Source: Stutzerimonas stutzeri | GTDB taxonomy: Bacteria; Pseudomonadota; Gammaproteobacteria; Pseudomonadales; Pseudomonadaceae | Assembly: GCA_002339675.1 (NCBI GenBank) | Contig: DDKB01000008.1 | Span: 496,001 to 560,000, forward strand | Length of the DNA: 64,000 nucleotides | Reading direction: 5' to 3' | Shown here: one piece after another, positions 40,852 to 50,086 of the stretch | Numbering within the stretch: position 1 is the first letter of the stretch | Layout: each line of letters starts with the position of its first letter | Program-made: the position numbers and the translations under genes | Notes under the pieces: generated by a model | Databases searched by the model: none | What the model saw: the letters and a program-made list of their open reading frames with translations, nothing else | What the model was told of the DNA's origin: nothing

Positions 40852-41475
40852 ATGCGCCGCACCAAAGAAGACGCCGAACAGACCCGCCTGAAGATCATCG
40901 CTGCCGCGCTGGAGCTGTTCAGCCGCAACGGTTACTCCAACACCACCCTGGCGATGATCGCCGATGAAGCGGGCTTCAGTCGCGGGCCGATCTATTGGCA
41001 CTTCAAGAACAAGGACGAGCTCTACCAGGCCGTGCTGGGCGTGTCCCAGCGGCCGCTGGAACAGCTGATCGCGCAGAGCCGGCAAATGGCGGACCGGCCC
41101 CTGGCGGCGCTCGAACACTTCGTCCATGAGTGGTTTCGCCTGCTGCTCGAAGATCGATGGCACCGCCAGTCGTTCGAGATCCTCCTGAACAAGACCGAAC
41201 TCACCGAACAGATGGCCGACACCCTCAAGCGCGAGCGCAAGCTGACGCGGACCATGATCGACCTGCTCGAGCATCTCATCCACCCGCTGCTCGCGGAGCG
41301 CGGGCCCGGGGACAGCGATGTATCGGCGGCCCGCTCGCGCGCCCTGTTCGTCTACTCGAGCCTGATGGGCATCACCCATAGCTGGTTGTTCTCGCCGCGC
41401 CTGTTCAGCCTCAAGGCGCAGCGGCAGGCGTTCGCTGCCCAACTGCTCGACAGCTTGCGTTCCCCTGTGGATTAA
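40852..41475 (+). CDS. TetR/AcrR-family regulator
   Basis: A 207-residue regulator. The N-terminal helix-turn-helix (about 12-58) reads RLKIIAAALELFSRNGYSNTTLAMIADEAGFSRGPIYWHFKNKDEL, seen in overlapping parts, in AcrR/TtgR style. The C-terminal ligand domain is alpha-helical with LEHFVHEWFRLLLED. The start MRRTKEDAEQTR is like MexR/TtgR-group regulators (MARRTKEEA). It lies downstream of glnT and the binding protein, so it may control them via the palindrome at 38221; the effector is unknown. Confidence 0.88.
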   Translation: MRRTKEDAEQTRLKIIAAALELFSRNGYSNTTLAMIADEAGFSRGPIYWHFKNKDELYQAVLGVSQRPLEQLIAQSRQMADRPLAALEHFVHEWFRLLLEDRWHRQSFEILLNKTELTEQMADTLKRERKLTRTMIDLLEHLIHPLLAERGPGDSDVSAARSRALFVYSSLMGITHSWLFSPRLFSLKAQRQAFAAQLLDSLRSPVD

Positions 41476-41675
41476 GCGCCACGCGGCTTATCCCCAATTC
41501 GTACAAGGCAAACTGCTGGCTCAGACCCGCCGAAACGCAGCGATTGCGGGCTGGCCGGCGCCTTCGCGTCCGGTATTAATTCGCCGCTTGTCCGTGATCG
41601 GCCATTGGATGGATATCCGGCGAGCGGCACGCCGGCTAGAAGTCAGCTTCCTCAACCCCCCCCGGGGACACCGGA

Positions 41676-42791
41676 ATGCAGAACTTCACCGGCATGCACA
41701 CAAGAAAAACCCTCCTGGCCGCGGCCATCTCAGTCCTTATCGCGGGCCACGCCTTGGCGGCCAGCGAGTCGCGTCAGGACCAGACCGGCACCGGCAATTA
41801 CGCCGACGCCCTGCAGCAGGGCGATGGCAACCGCCTCGCCCAGACGCAGAATGGCACCGACAACGTCGCCTATACCGATCAGGACGGCGCCGGGCTGAGT
41901 GCCAGCAGCGAACAGTCCGGCATTGGCAACCTCGTGACGATCGACCAGGCGGGCAGCAATGGCACGGTCGACGTCAGCCAGGACGGCAGCTACAACCAGG
42001 CGACCGTCGAGCAATCCTCACTGAATGTGGGCCAGCTTGCCGCGATTGCGCAGGTGGGCTCGAGCAACGTCGCCACCATCGAGCAGGTGCAGGTCGACAG
42101 CAACAGCGCCAGCATCAGCCAGACGGGAGAGCGCAACCAGCTCGAGGTCTACCAGCTAGGCATGCTCACCAAGACCTACAGCGGCACCCAGGCCGGGGTC
42201 GGCAACACCGCGTACATCCAGCAGCAGGGCGACGCCCGCGCGCAAACCGACCAGACCGGGACCGACAACCGCATCGACCTGAGCCAGGACGGCTTTCCAT
42301 ACGGCGCCAGCGCCTCGATCAGCCAGACCGGCACGGGCAACCAGGCGACGGTGGAGCAGCTGTCGGCCGGGCGCTACGAGACCGGCAGCGTGGCGCTGGT
42401 GCAGGCCGGTACCGACAACGAGGCGGATGTCGTGGTGAACAGCGGCTTCGGGTCCTTCGCCTATACCCAGCAGGGCACGGGCAACCAGCTGACCGCGCGC
42501 CAGGGCGGCCGCTCCAACAGCGTGGACGGGCGCTCCAGCGGCGACGACAACCGGGTCAATATTCAGCAGGACTTCGACGGCAACAGCCTGACCATCGATC
42601 AGAACGGTACGGCCAACGAGATCGATGTGGTGCAGTCGGGCTACTTCAGCAGCGGCACCATCGAACAGAACGGCACGCAAAACTACGCGTCCCTGGTGCA
42701 GCCCGGCGGGCCGGAAACGGCGGCGACCTATGATGCGGTGATCGTGCAGAACGGCAGCGGCAACTCGGCGTACGTGACCCAGGGGCAATGA
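41676..42791 (+). CDS. Curlin-repeat secreted protein (CsgA/CsgB-like), orphan
   Basis: A 371-residue exported protein. The signal peptide (hydrophobic LLAAAISVLIAGHALA) is followed entirely by about fifteen curlin-type units of the pattern Q-x-G-x-x-N-x-A-x-x-x-Q (for example QTGTGNYADALQQGDGN, QTGTGNQATVEQ). Each unit would be a strand-loop-strand of an amyloid beta-helix. It is more than twice the size of CsgA and has irregular insertions. No csgDEFG secretion or regulatory gene is in the window. The start at 41676 is taken; an ATG six codons later is equally close to the signal peptide. Probably a functional-amyloid or matrix protein. Confidence 0.83.
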   Translation: MQNFTGMHTRKTLLAAAISVLIAGHALAASESRQDQTGTGNYADALQQGDGNRLAQTQNGTDNVAYTDQDGAGLSASSEQSGIGNLVTIDQAGSNGTVDVSQDGSYNQATVEQSSLNVGQLAAIAQVGSSNVATIEQVQVDSNSASISQTGERNQLEVYQLGMLTKTYSGTQAGVGNTAYIQQQGDARAQTDQTGTDNRIDLSQDGFPYGASASISQTGTGNQATVEQLSAGRYETGSVALVQAGTDNEADVVVNSGFGSFAYTQQGTGNQLTARQGGRSNSVDGRSSGDDNRVNIQQDFDGNSLTIDQNGTANEIDVVQSGYFSSGTIEQNGTQNYASLVQPGGPETAATYDAVIVQNGSGNSAYVTQGQ

Positions 42792-42815
42792 CCGCCCCCG
42801 CACGACGGGCGCCGC

Positions 42816-43178
42816 TCAGGCGGCGCCCAGTGCCTGGCGAACCACCCGCTCCAGATCGTCGAAGAAGAACGGCTTCTGCAGGGTCGGCATCTGAGCGTAA
42901 CGCGGGTCCACTCCGTGAGCGCCGTAGCCAGTGGCGAAGATGACCGGAACGCCACGCGCGATCAGCCGATCGGCGATGGGAAAACTGCTGGTGCCGTCCA
43001 GGTTGACGTCCAGGATCGCCACATCGAAGGTGCCGTTTTCGGCGGCCCGCATGCCATCGGCGAACCGCGGCGCCAGTTCGACCTCGCCGCAACCGATGTC
43101 CTGCAGCATGTCTTCGAGCAACATCGCGACGAGGGCTTCGTCTTCGATGACCAGCACCCGCGCGCAAGAAAGACTCAT
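42816..43178 (-). CDS. Single-domain response regulator
   Basis: A 120-residue receiver domain with no output domain. The acidic pocket is in VLVIEDEAL, the phosphoryl Asp in VAILDVNLDG, the Thr in VIFATGYG and the Lys in TLQKPF. I chose the ATG at 43178 with GGAGG upstream. It overlaps the stop of the kinase gene by four bases (ATGA), so they are co-translated. Such HWE-kinase-linked short regulators act as phosphate sinks or feed another output. It is convergent with the curlin gene. Confidence 0.9.
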   Translation of the reverse strand: MSLSCARVLVIEDEALVAMLLEDMLQDIGCGEVELAPRFADGMRAAENGTFDVAILDVNLDGTSSFPIADRLIARGVPVIFATGYGAHGVDPRYAQMPTLQKPFFFDDLERVVRQALGAA

Positions 43179-44977
43179 CGTAACGGTACCTCCATATCGA
43201 ACAGCACGCCGGTCTTGAGAAAGGCCAGCCGGACCCTCGCGTCGAGCTCGCCGGCCAGCCCGCGTTCGAGCAGCCGCGAACCGAAGCCCTTGCGCTCGGG
43301 CGGCGCGACGGCGGGACCGCCCGACTCTTCCCAGCGCAATTGCAGGCACTGGCCGTCCTCTGCACGGGTCAGCTGCCAGTGAACCCGCACCTGGCCGCCG
43401 TCGCGGCTAAGCGCCCCGTACTTGGCGGCGTTGGTGCACAGTTCATGCAGCGCCATGGCCAGGGCCAGCGCGTGCTTGGGCCGCAGCCGCAGTGCCGGCC
43501 CGTCGAGCAGGAAGCGCTGCCGCCCGTGGGATTGAAAGGGTGCGACGGCCTGGACGATCAGTTCGCGCAACTCGGCGGCCTGCCAGTTCTCCCGCGAGAG
43601 CACGTCGTGAGCCTTGGACAGGGCGATCAGGCGGCCTTCGAACCATTGGTAATCTTCGTTCTGGGCAGTGCGCCGAAAGCTCTGCGCGGCAATCGACTGC
43701 ACCGTCGCCAGGGTGTTCTTGACCCGGTGGTTCAGTTCATTGAGCAACAGTTGCCGATGGTCCTCGGCCACCTTGCGTTCGCTGATATCGACCATCATGT
43801 TGATTGCCCCGACCACCTCGCCGTGCGGGTTGTGCAAGGGCGCCGGATAGCCGAGAAACGGCACGCCGCTACCATCCGGTCGCTGCGCCAGTGCCTCGAC
43901 GGCATGAAAGGACCGGTTCTCGGCAAGCGCGACCGCCATGGGACAGGTACCCGGCTCGATCACCGAGCCATCGGGCTGGCAGAGTCGCCAGATCACGGTC
44001 CACTCGTCCACGCCGACCTGCGGCAGGCGCCCAGCGAGCTCGACACAGGCCTGGTTGAAATAGGTCAGTCTGCCGCGCGCATCGGTGGTGTAGATGGCCG
44101 TAGGCAAGGCGTCCAACAGGCCGCGCACGCGCTGCTCCGCCTCACGGCGGGCGGCTTCCAGCTGCTTGCGCTCGGTGATGTCGCGGGTCACCGCCAGTTG
44201 CACGAAGCCCGATGCGGCTTCGCCGTCCGTTCCCGGAAAGCACATCGGCACGGCGTGGGTTTCCATGTGCCGGCGGTGCCCGGCCAGGCTGATGATGTCG
44301 AATTCCCAGCTGAGCTTTTCACCGTTGCAGACGCGCTGGTGCTGTTGCTGCCAGAACGCCCGGCACTCGGGCGCGATCAGCTCGAAGACGCTGCCGCCCT
44401 CCACCGCCTCGGGGCCATCGGCATCGAGCAGCTGCAGCCCGGCCCGATTGATCTGCAGCAGGGTACCGTCGCTGGCCACCACCTTCACGCATTCGGGGGT
44501 ACTTTCCAGCACTGCGCCCAGCCAGTCCGCATCCTGCCGGCGGTCGGCGCCCGGTGGCGGCGCCGCGGAGCAGGCCTGGAAACACAGCGTCGCGCCATTG
44601 ATCTGCCCGGCATCGTTGCGCAAGGCCTCAACCGTCGCCAGCACCGGGCGGAGGGCGTTGCCCTCGGGCGCATCATCGGCTCCTTCGATCCAGAGCCGGA
44701 CGTCACGGGCGGTACGCCCGGTGCGCAGTGTGTCCGCCAGGGGCGACTCGGCGATTGGCAGCGAGGTCCCGTCGGAATGCAGGAGGCGCAGCCGGCCGTG
44801 CACCGCCAGGCTGCCGCCGCAGAGCTGGTCGGCCAGCCGGTTGTAGCGCAACACCCGTCCATCGGCATCGAGGGTACAGACCGCCACGGGCAGTACATCG
44901 AGCAGCCCTTCGTCGAAGCGCAGCGGGCGCTCGGGCGGTTCTGGGCGGGATGGCGCCTGGGTATCGGCAATCAGCAT
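43175..44977 (-). CDS. HWE-family histidine kinase with three PAS domains
   Basis: A 600-residue soluble sensor kinase. Three PAS-like regions are seen at about 25-130, 155-285 and 295-410. The HWE kinase core follows: phospho-His in LLLNELNHRVKNTLATVQ, the N-box HELCTNAAKYGALS and the WEESGGP motif that names the family, then GFGSRLLERGL. HWE kinases often carry flavin or haem PAS sensors; LOV-type Cys residues were not identified. There are no membrane segments, so it senses a cytoplasmic signal. The start ATG 44977 has no strong ribosome site; the frame upstream is arginine/proline-rich and unlikely to be coding. It forms a pair with the regulator downstream. Confidence 0.9.
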   Translation of the reverse strand: MLIADTQAPSRPEPPERPLRFDEGLLDVLPVAVCTLDADGRVLRYNRLADQLCGGSLAVHGRLRLLHSDGTSLPIAESPLADTLRTGRTARDVRLWIEGADDAPEGNALRPVLATVEALRNDAGQINGATLCFQACSAAPPPGADRRQDADWLGAVLESTPECVKVVASDGTLLQINRAGLQLLDADGPEAVEGGSVFELIAPECRAFWQQQHQRVCNGEKLSWEFDIISLAGHRRHMETHAVPMCFPGTDGEAASGFVQLAVTRDITERKQLEAARREAEQRVRGLLDALPTAIYTTDARGRLTYFNQACVELAGRLPQVGVDEWTVIWRLCQPDGSVIEPGTCPMAVALAENRSFHAVEALAQRPDGSGVPFLGYPAPLHNPHGEVVGAINMMVDISERKVAEDHRQLLLNELNHRVKNTLATVQSIAAQSFRRTAQNEDYQWFEGRLIALSKAHDVLSRENWQAAELRELIVQAVAPFQSHGRQRFLLDGPALRLRPKHALALAMALHELCTNAAKYGALSRDGGQVRVHWQLTRAEDGQCLQLRWEESGGPAVAPPERKGFGSRLLERGLAGELDARVRLAFLKTGVLFDMEVPLR

Positions 44978-45195
44978 GGGAGAAGGTCTACCTGGGTCAT
45001 GAGCGATTGGTGCGGGCGGCAGTGTACCGGGCAACCGCGCACACGGAGCCAACCGCCCCGGACGCCGCTTCGCACCCTGCAAATATGCAGAGCGGCTATG
45101 CAGCAAACCGTATTGATGCACGCAAATTTGCACTCTAGGATCAAGGACACCTGATCGCTTGCCTTATTCCATAACAACAACCGGTAGGACTCGCC

Positions 45196-46707
45196 ATGAC
45201 CCAGTCAAGTGCCATCCCAACAGTCAAACTCCTGATCGGCGGTGAGCTGGTGGAGTCGTCCACGCAGGAGTGGCGCGACATCGTCAATCCAGCGACGCAG
45301 GAAGTGCTTGCCCGCGTGCCCTTCGCCACCGAAGCGGAAATGAACGCCGCCGTGGCCAGTGCCAAGGAGGCTTTCAAGACCTGGCGCAAGACCCCGATCG
45401 GCGCGCGCTCGCGGATATTCCTCAAGTACCAGCAACTGATTCGCGAAAACATGAAGGAGCTTGCCGCCATCCTCACCGCAGAACAGGGCAAGACCCTGCC
45501 GGACGCCGAGGGCGACGTGTTCCGCGGGCTGGAAGTGGTCGAGCACGCCGCCGGTATCGGCAACCTGCAACTGGGCGAGCTGGCCAACAACGTGGCCACT
45601 GGCGTCGACACCTATACCCTGTTACAGCCACTGGGCGTCTGCGCGGGCATCACACCCTTCAACTTCCCGGCGATGATCCCGCTGTGGATGTTCCCCATGG
45701 CCATCGCTACCGGCAATACCTTTGTTCTCAAGCCGTCCGAGCAGGACCCGATGGTCACCATGCGTCTCGCCGAACTGGCGTTGGAAGCCGGCGTACCGCC
45801 GGGCGTGCTGAACGTCATCCATGGCGGCGCCGAGGCAGTGAACCTGATCTGCGATCACCCGGACATCAAGGCCGTTTCCTTTGTCGGATCGACCAAGGTC
45901 GGCACCCATGTCTACAACCGTGCAAGCCAGGCCGGCAAGCGCGTGCAGTGCATGATGGGCGCCAAGAACCACGGCATCATCCTGCCCGACGCGCACAAGG
46001 AGCAGACGCTCAACAACCTGGCCGGTGCGGCGTTCGGTGCCGCCGGCCAGCGCTGCATGGCGCTGTCGGTGCTGATCCTGGTCGGCGAAGCGCAAACCTG
46101 GCTGCCGGACCTGGTCGCCAAGGCCAAGACATTGAAAGTCAATGCGGGCGCAGAAAACGGCACCGATCTTGGTCCGGTGGTCTCCTGTGCAGCCCTGGAC
46201 CGTATCAGCTCCCTGATCGAGCGCGGCGTATCCGAAGGCGCCGAATTGGTCCTCGACGGCCGCAATCCCCAGGTGGCGGGCTACGACAAAGGCAATTTCG
46301 TCGGCCCGACCATCTTCTCCGGCGTGAAGCCGGACATGACCATCTACCGCGAGGAAATCTTCGGCCCGGTGCTCTGCGTCATGCAGGTCGACACGCTGGA
46401 TGAAGCCATCGAGCTGATCAACGCCAACCCCAACGGTAACGGCACCGCCCTGTTCACCCGCTCTGGCGCCGCGGCCCGGCATTTCCAGGAAGAGATCGAT
46501 GTTGGCCAGGTCGGCATCAACGTGCCGATCCCGGTGCCGGTGCCCATGTTCTCCTTTACCGGCTCGCGGGCCTCGAAGCTGGGTGACCTAGGCCCATACG
46601 GCAAGCAGGTAGTGCAGTTCTACACTCAGACCAAGACCATCACCCAGCGCTGGTTCGATGAGAACGAGGTCGGCGGCCCGGTGAACACCACCATCAACCT
46701 CAAATAA
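45196..46707 (+). CDS. mmsA: Methylmalonate-semialdehyde dehydrogenase (CoA-acylating)
   Basis: A 503-residue aldehyde dehydrogenase that converts methylmalonate semialdehyde to propionyl-CoA in valine catabolism. CoA-acylating features are ITPFNFPAMIPLWMFPMAIATGN, LKPSEQDPM and the catalytic Cys in GAAGQRCMALSV. The ending IPVPVPMFSFTGSRASKLGD is the MmsA form of the ALDH C-terminus. It is followed 67 bases later by mmsB, the enzyme before it in the pathway. It is first gene of an operon of catabolic enzymes reaching at least to 49.9 kb. Confidence 0.95.
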   Translation: MTQSSAIPTVKLLIGGELVESSTQEWRDIVNPATQEVLARVPFATEAEMNAAVASAKEAFKTWRKTPIGARSRIFLKYQQLIRENMKELAAILTAEQGKTLPDAEGDVFRGLEVVEHAAGIGNLQLGELANNVATGVDTYTLLQPLGVCAGITPFNFPAMIPLWMFPMAIATGNTFVLKPSEQDPMVTMRLAELALEAGVPPGVLNVIHGGAEAVNLICDHPDIKAVSFVGSTKVGTHVYNRASQAGKRVQCMMGAKNHGIILPDAHKEQTLNNLAGAAFGAAGQRCMALSVLILVGEAQTWLPDLVAKAKTLKVNAGAENGTDLGPVVSCAALDRISSLIERGVSEGAELVLDGRNPQVAGYDKGNFVGPTIFSGVKPDMTIYREEIFGPVLCVMQVDTLDEAIELINANPNGNGTALFTRSGAAARHFQEEIDVGQVGINVPIPVPVPMFSFTGSRASKLGDLGPYGKQVVQFYTQTKTITQRWFDENEVGGPVNTTINLK

Positions 46708-46774
46708 CCGAATCGGCGTCGGCTCAACACCCGGCGCCGTTTCAGCCGTCAGACAGAACAAGAAGGAAACGGCC

Positions 46775-47671
46775 ATGCATATCGGATTTCTAGGACTCGG
46801 CAACATGGGTGGGCCCATGGCGCGCAACCTGCTCAAGGCCGGCCATCAAGTCACGGTGTTCGACCTCTCCGCTGCGGCGGTGTCCGGTCTGGTGGAGGCT
46901 GGCGCCAAAGAGGCGACCTCGCCGGCCGCCGTCGCCCAGGCCGGGGTTGAAGCCATCATCACCATGCTGCCGGCTGCCGCGCATGTGAAGCAGGTCTACC
47001 TCGGTGAGGACGGGCTTCTGGCCAACGTCCAATCCGGCGTTCTACTGATCGACTCCTCCACCATTGATCCGATGTCCGCGCGGGAAGTCGCCGCCGCCGC
47101 AGCAAACAACGGCAACCCCATGCTCGACGCGCCGGTATCCGGCGGCACGGTCGGCGCCGCGGCCGGCACCCTGACCTTCATGGTCGGCGGCAGTGAGGCC
47201 GACTTCCAGAAGGCCCAGCCGATCCTGGCGACGATGGGCAAGAACATCGTGCATTGCGGCGACACCGGCAACGGCCAGGTGGCCAAGGTCGCCAACAACA
47301 TGCTGCTCGGCATCTCGATGATTGGCGTGGCCGAGGCCATGTCGCTGGGCGTCGCGCTGGGGATGGACGCCAAGGTACTGGCCGGGGTGATCAATTCCTC
47401 CAGCGGACGCTGCTGGAGCTCGGAAATCTACAACCCGATCCCCGGCGTGGTGGACAACAGCCCGGCCTCGCGCGGCTACAGCGGCGGGTTCGGTACCGAC
47501 CTGATGCTCAAGGACCTGGGGCTGGCCAGTGAAGCGGCCAAACAGGTGCGCCAGCCGGTTATCCTCGGCGGTCTCGCGCAGCAGCTTTATCAGGCCTTCA
47601 GCATGCAGGGGCACGGTGGGCTGGACTTCTCCGCGATCATCAAACTCTACCGCCAAGAGGACGAGACATGA
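46775..47671 (+). CDS. mmsB: 3-hydroxyisobutyrate dehydrogenase
   Basis: A 298-residue NAD-dependent dehydrogenase that makes methylmalonate semialdehyde from 3-hydroxyisobutyrate. The nucleotide fold is IGFLGLGNMGGPMARNL, the substrate loop DAPVSGGTVGAAAGTLTFMVGG and the catalytic Lys is in NGQVAKVANNMLL. Length is that of the family. It overlaps the next gene by four bases (47668). Neighbours give the complete lower valine path. Confidence 0.95.
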   Translation: MHIGFLGLGNMGGPMARNLLKAGHQVTVFDLSAAAVSGLVEAGAKEATSPAAVAQAGVEAIITMLPAAAHVKQVYLGEDGLLANVQSGVLLIDSSTIDPMSAREVAAAAANNGNPMLDAPVSGGTVGAAAGTLTFMVGGSEADFQKAQPILATMGKNIVHCGDTGNGQVAKVANNMLLGISMIGVAEAMSLGVALGMDAKVLAGVINSSSGRCWSSEIYNPIPGVVDNSPASRGYSGGFGTDLMLKDLGLASEAAKQVRQPVILGGLAQQLYQAFSMQGHGGLDFSAIIKLYRQEDET

Positions 47672-48723
47672 CCCAGGCAGAAGCGCCGGTACTGATCGAG
47701 GTACGCAACCGCGTCGGCTACCTCACACTCAACCGCCCCGCCGGGCTGAACGCCGTCACGCTAGAAATGGTGAGGTTGCTGCACCGTCAACTGCAAGCCT
47801 GGGCGGACGACCCCGATGTGGTCGCCGTGATGTTGCGCGGCGCTGGCGAGAAAGCCTTCTGCGCCGGCGGCGATATCCGCTCGCTGTACGACAGTTACAA
47901 GGGCGGCGACAGCCTGCACCGAACGTTCTTCGAGGAAGAGTATGCGCTGGACCAGTACATCCATGCCTACAGCAAACCCCTGCTGGCATTGATGAACGGC
48001 TTCGTGCTCGGCGGCGGCATGGGCCTGGTCCAGGGTGCCTCGCTGCGGGTGATCTCCGAGCGCACGCGAATGGGCATGCCGGAAGTCGGTATCGGTTACT
48101 TCCCGGATGTGGGCGGTAGCTATTTCCTGCCGCGCCTGCCGGGCAACCTCGGCCTCTACATGGGCCTGACCGGTAACCACGTCGGCTCGGCCGACGCGCT
48201 GTATGCCGGTCTCGCCGATTATTGCGTGCCTTACGAGCGTTTCGCCGAGCTTGAGCAGGCGCTGGATCGCCAGGACTGGAGCACTGCGCCGGTGCAGGCA
48301 CTGACCAACCTGCTGGTGTCCATGGGTTGCACCGAGTTGCCGGATGCGCCGTTCAAGGCGCTGTTCCCGGCCATCGAACAGCATTTTGCCCACGACAGCG
48401 TCGCTTCCATTCGCCAGTCACTGGCCGCCGAAACACGTCCCGAGTTTCGCGATTGGGCGGCCGAGACACTGAAGACCATGGACAGCCGCTCGCCGCTGTC
48501 GATGAGCGTCACGCTGGAAATGCTCCGTCGTGGTCGCACCCTGTCGCTGGCCGACTGCTTCGCCATGGAACTGCACCTGGACCGCCAGTGGTTCGACGAA
48601 GGCGACATCATTGAAGGCGTGCGCGCGCTGATCGTCGACAAGGACAAGAACCCTCGCTGGAACCCGCCTACGCTGGACGAAGTGACGCCCGAGCGCGTGG
48701 CGGCCTTCTTCGCCGGCGCCTGA
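47668..48723 (+). CDS. 3-hydroxyisobutyryl-CoA hydrolase (enoyl-CoA hydratase/isomerase family)
   Basis: A 351-residue crotonase-fold protein, longer than ordinary enoyl-CoA hydratases and in the HIBCH size range. Oxyanion-hole stretches are FCAGGDIRSLYDSYKGGD and NGFVLGGGMGLVQG; PEVGIGYFPDVGGSYFLPRLPG carries the catalytic Glu/Asp typical of the hydrolases. It would release 3-hydroxyisobutyrate from CoA for mmsB, with which it overlaps. Confidence 0.9.
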   Translation: MTQAEAPVLIEVRNRVGYLTLNRPAGLNAVTLEMVRLLHRQLQAWADDPDVVAVMLRGAGEKAFCAGGDIRSLYDSYKGGDSLHRTFFEEEYALDQYIHAYSKPLLALMNGFVLGGGMGLVQGASLRVISERTRMGMPEVGIGYFPDVGGSYFLPRLPGNLGLYMGLTGNHVGSADALYAGLADYCVPYERFAELEQALDRQDWSTAPVQALTNLLVSMGCTELPDAPFKALFPAIEQHFAHDSVASIRQSLAAETRPEFRDWAAETLKTMDSRSPLSMSVTLEMLRRGRTLSLADCFAMELHLDRQWFDEGDIIEGVRALIVDKDKNPRWNPPTLDEVTPERVAAFFAGA

Positions 48724-48733
48724 GGAGCTGCAT

Positions 48734-49885
48734 ATGCAAGACATTGAACTGAGCGAAGAACAACGGATGATCCGCGACATGGCGCGCGACTTCGCCCGCG
48801 CTGAAATCGCGCCCAAGGCAGAGGCCTGGGAACAGGCCGGCTGGATCGGTGACGAGACCGTGACCCAGCTGGGCGAGCTCGGTCTGCTGGGCATGATCGT
48901 GCCTGAGCAATGGGGCGGCACCTATATCGACTATGTCGCCTATGCCCTGGCCGTCGAGGAAATCTCCGCCGGCGACGGCGCCATCGGTGCGCTGATGAGC
49001 ATCCACAGCTCGGTCGGCTGCGGTCCGATTCTGAAATACGGTACGCCGGAGCAGCAGGACGAATGGCTGCCGGACCTGGCGGCGGGCCGCGCCATTGGCT
49101 GCTTCGCCCTGACTGAACCGCAGGCCGGTTCCGAGGCGCACAACCTGCGCACCCGCGCCGTGCTGGAAAACGGCGAATGGGTGATCAACGGCGCCAAGCA
49201 GTTCGTCAGCAACGGCAAGCGCGCCAAGATCGCCATCGTCTTCGCCGTCACCGACCCGGAGCTGGGCAAGAAGGGACTGTCGGCGTTCCTGGTGCCCACC
49301 GACAACCCCGGTTTCGTCGTCGACCGCATGGAAAAGAAGATGGGCATCCGTGCTTCGGACACCTGTGGCGTGACCCTGCGTGACTGTCGCATCCCCGAAG
49401 CCAACCTGCTCGGCCCACGCGGCAAGGGGCTGGCCATCGCCCTCTCCAATCTCGAAGGCGGCCGCATTGGCATCGGCGCCCAGGCGCTGGGCATTGCCCG
49501 CGCCGCGTTCGAGGCAGCACTCGGCTATGCCCGCGAACGCATCCAGTTCGACAAGCCGATCATCGAGCACCAGAGCGTGGCGAACATGCTGGCCGATATG
49601 CACACGCGCCTGAACGCCGCGCGATTGCTCATCCTGCATGCCGCGCGATTGCGCAGCGCCAACCTGCCGTGTTTGTCCGAGGCCTCCCAGGCCAAGCTTT
49701 TCGCCTCGGAAGTTGCCGAATACGTCTGCTCCAAAGCCATGCAGATCCACGGCGGCTACGGGTATCTCGAGGATTACCCGGTCGAGCGCTACTACCGCGA
49801 TGCGCGCATCACGCAGATCTACGAAGGATCGAGCGAGATCCAGCGGCTGCTGATTGCGCGGGAGCTGAACAATTACGGGCTATGA
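48734..49885 (+). CDS. Acyl-CoA dehydrogenase, probably isobutyryl-CoA dehydrogenase
   Basis: A 383-residue FAD enzyme. Signatures are FALTEPQAGSEAHN, MGIRASDTCGVTLRDC, GGYGYLEDYPVERYYRDARI and the catalytic Glu in YEGSSEIQRLL. Within the mms operon the natural substrate is isobutyryl-CoA (valine) or a short branched acyl-CoA. It begins ten bases after the hydrolase stop. A second ACAD at 53984 is similar, with YEGTSDIQ instead. Confidence 0.92.
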   Translation: MQDIELSEEQRMIRDMARDFARAEIAPKAEAWEQAGWIGDETVTQLGELGLLGMIVPEQWGGTYIDYVAYALAVEEISAGDGAIGALMSIHSSVGCGPILKYGTPEQQDEWLPDLAAGRAIGCFALTEPQAGSEAHNLRTRAVLENGEWVINGAKQFVSNGKRAKIAIVFAVTDPELGKKGLSAFLVPTDNPGFVVDRMEKKMGIRASDTCGVTLRDCRIPEANLLGPRGKGLAIALSNLEGGRIGIGAQALGIARAAFEAALGYARERIQFDKPIIEHQSVANMLADMHTRLNAARLLILHAARLRSANLPCLSEASQAKLFASEVAEYVCSKAMQIHGGYGYLEDYPVERYYRDARITQIYEGSSEIQRLLIARELNNYGL

Positions 49886-50086
49886 ACGACAAGCGAAGCG
49901 TGCCCGCGCAAGGCGTGGGTGCAGCGAGGAGCACAGGACCAACGGGTAAGAGTACGCCGGGCCCTTGGCGAACAATCGGCTAGATTTACAAAGCGAGAAC
50001 AACTCGCCATAGCAGCAAGCAGTATTCGAATGACAGATGGCGGCAAGCGCGACCGCCATCCAGACAACAATAAGAAGGATACGACG

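Noticed and set aside
41760..42780. Regular DNA repetition suggesting a CRISPR-like or tandem array
   Set aside because: The repetition is protein-level curlin units in one reading frame. The DNA repeats are degenerate, with no constant repeat/spacer structure.
41676..42791. Functional amyloid of the Fap (FapC) type
   Set aside because: The repeat pattern Q-x-G-x-x-N is that of curlins. FapC repeats are longer, few, and have a CxxC end, which is absent.
43340..45154. A 604-codon open frame on the plus strand
   Set aside because: It is antisense to the HWE kinase, which has all kinase motifs. The plus-strand product has no domain and unusual His/Gln content.
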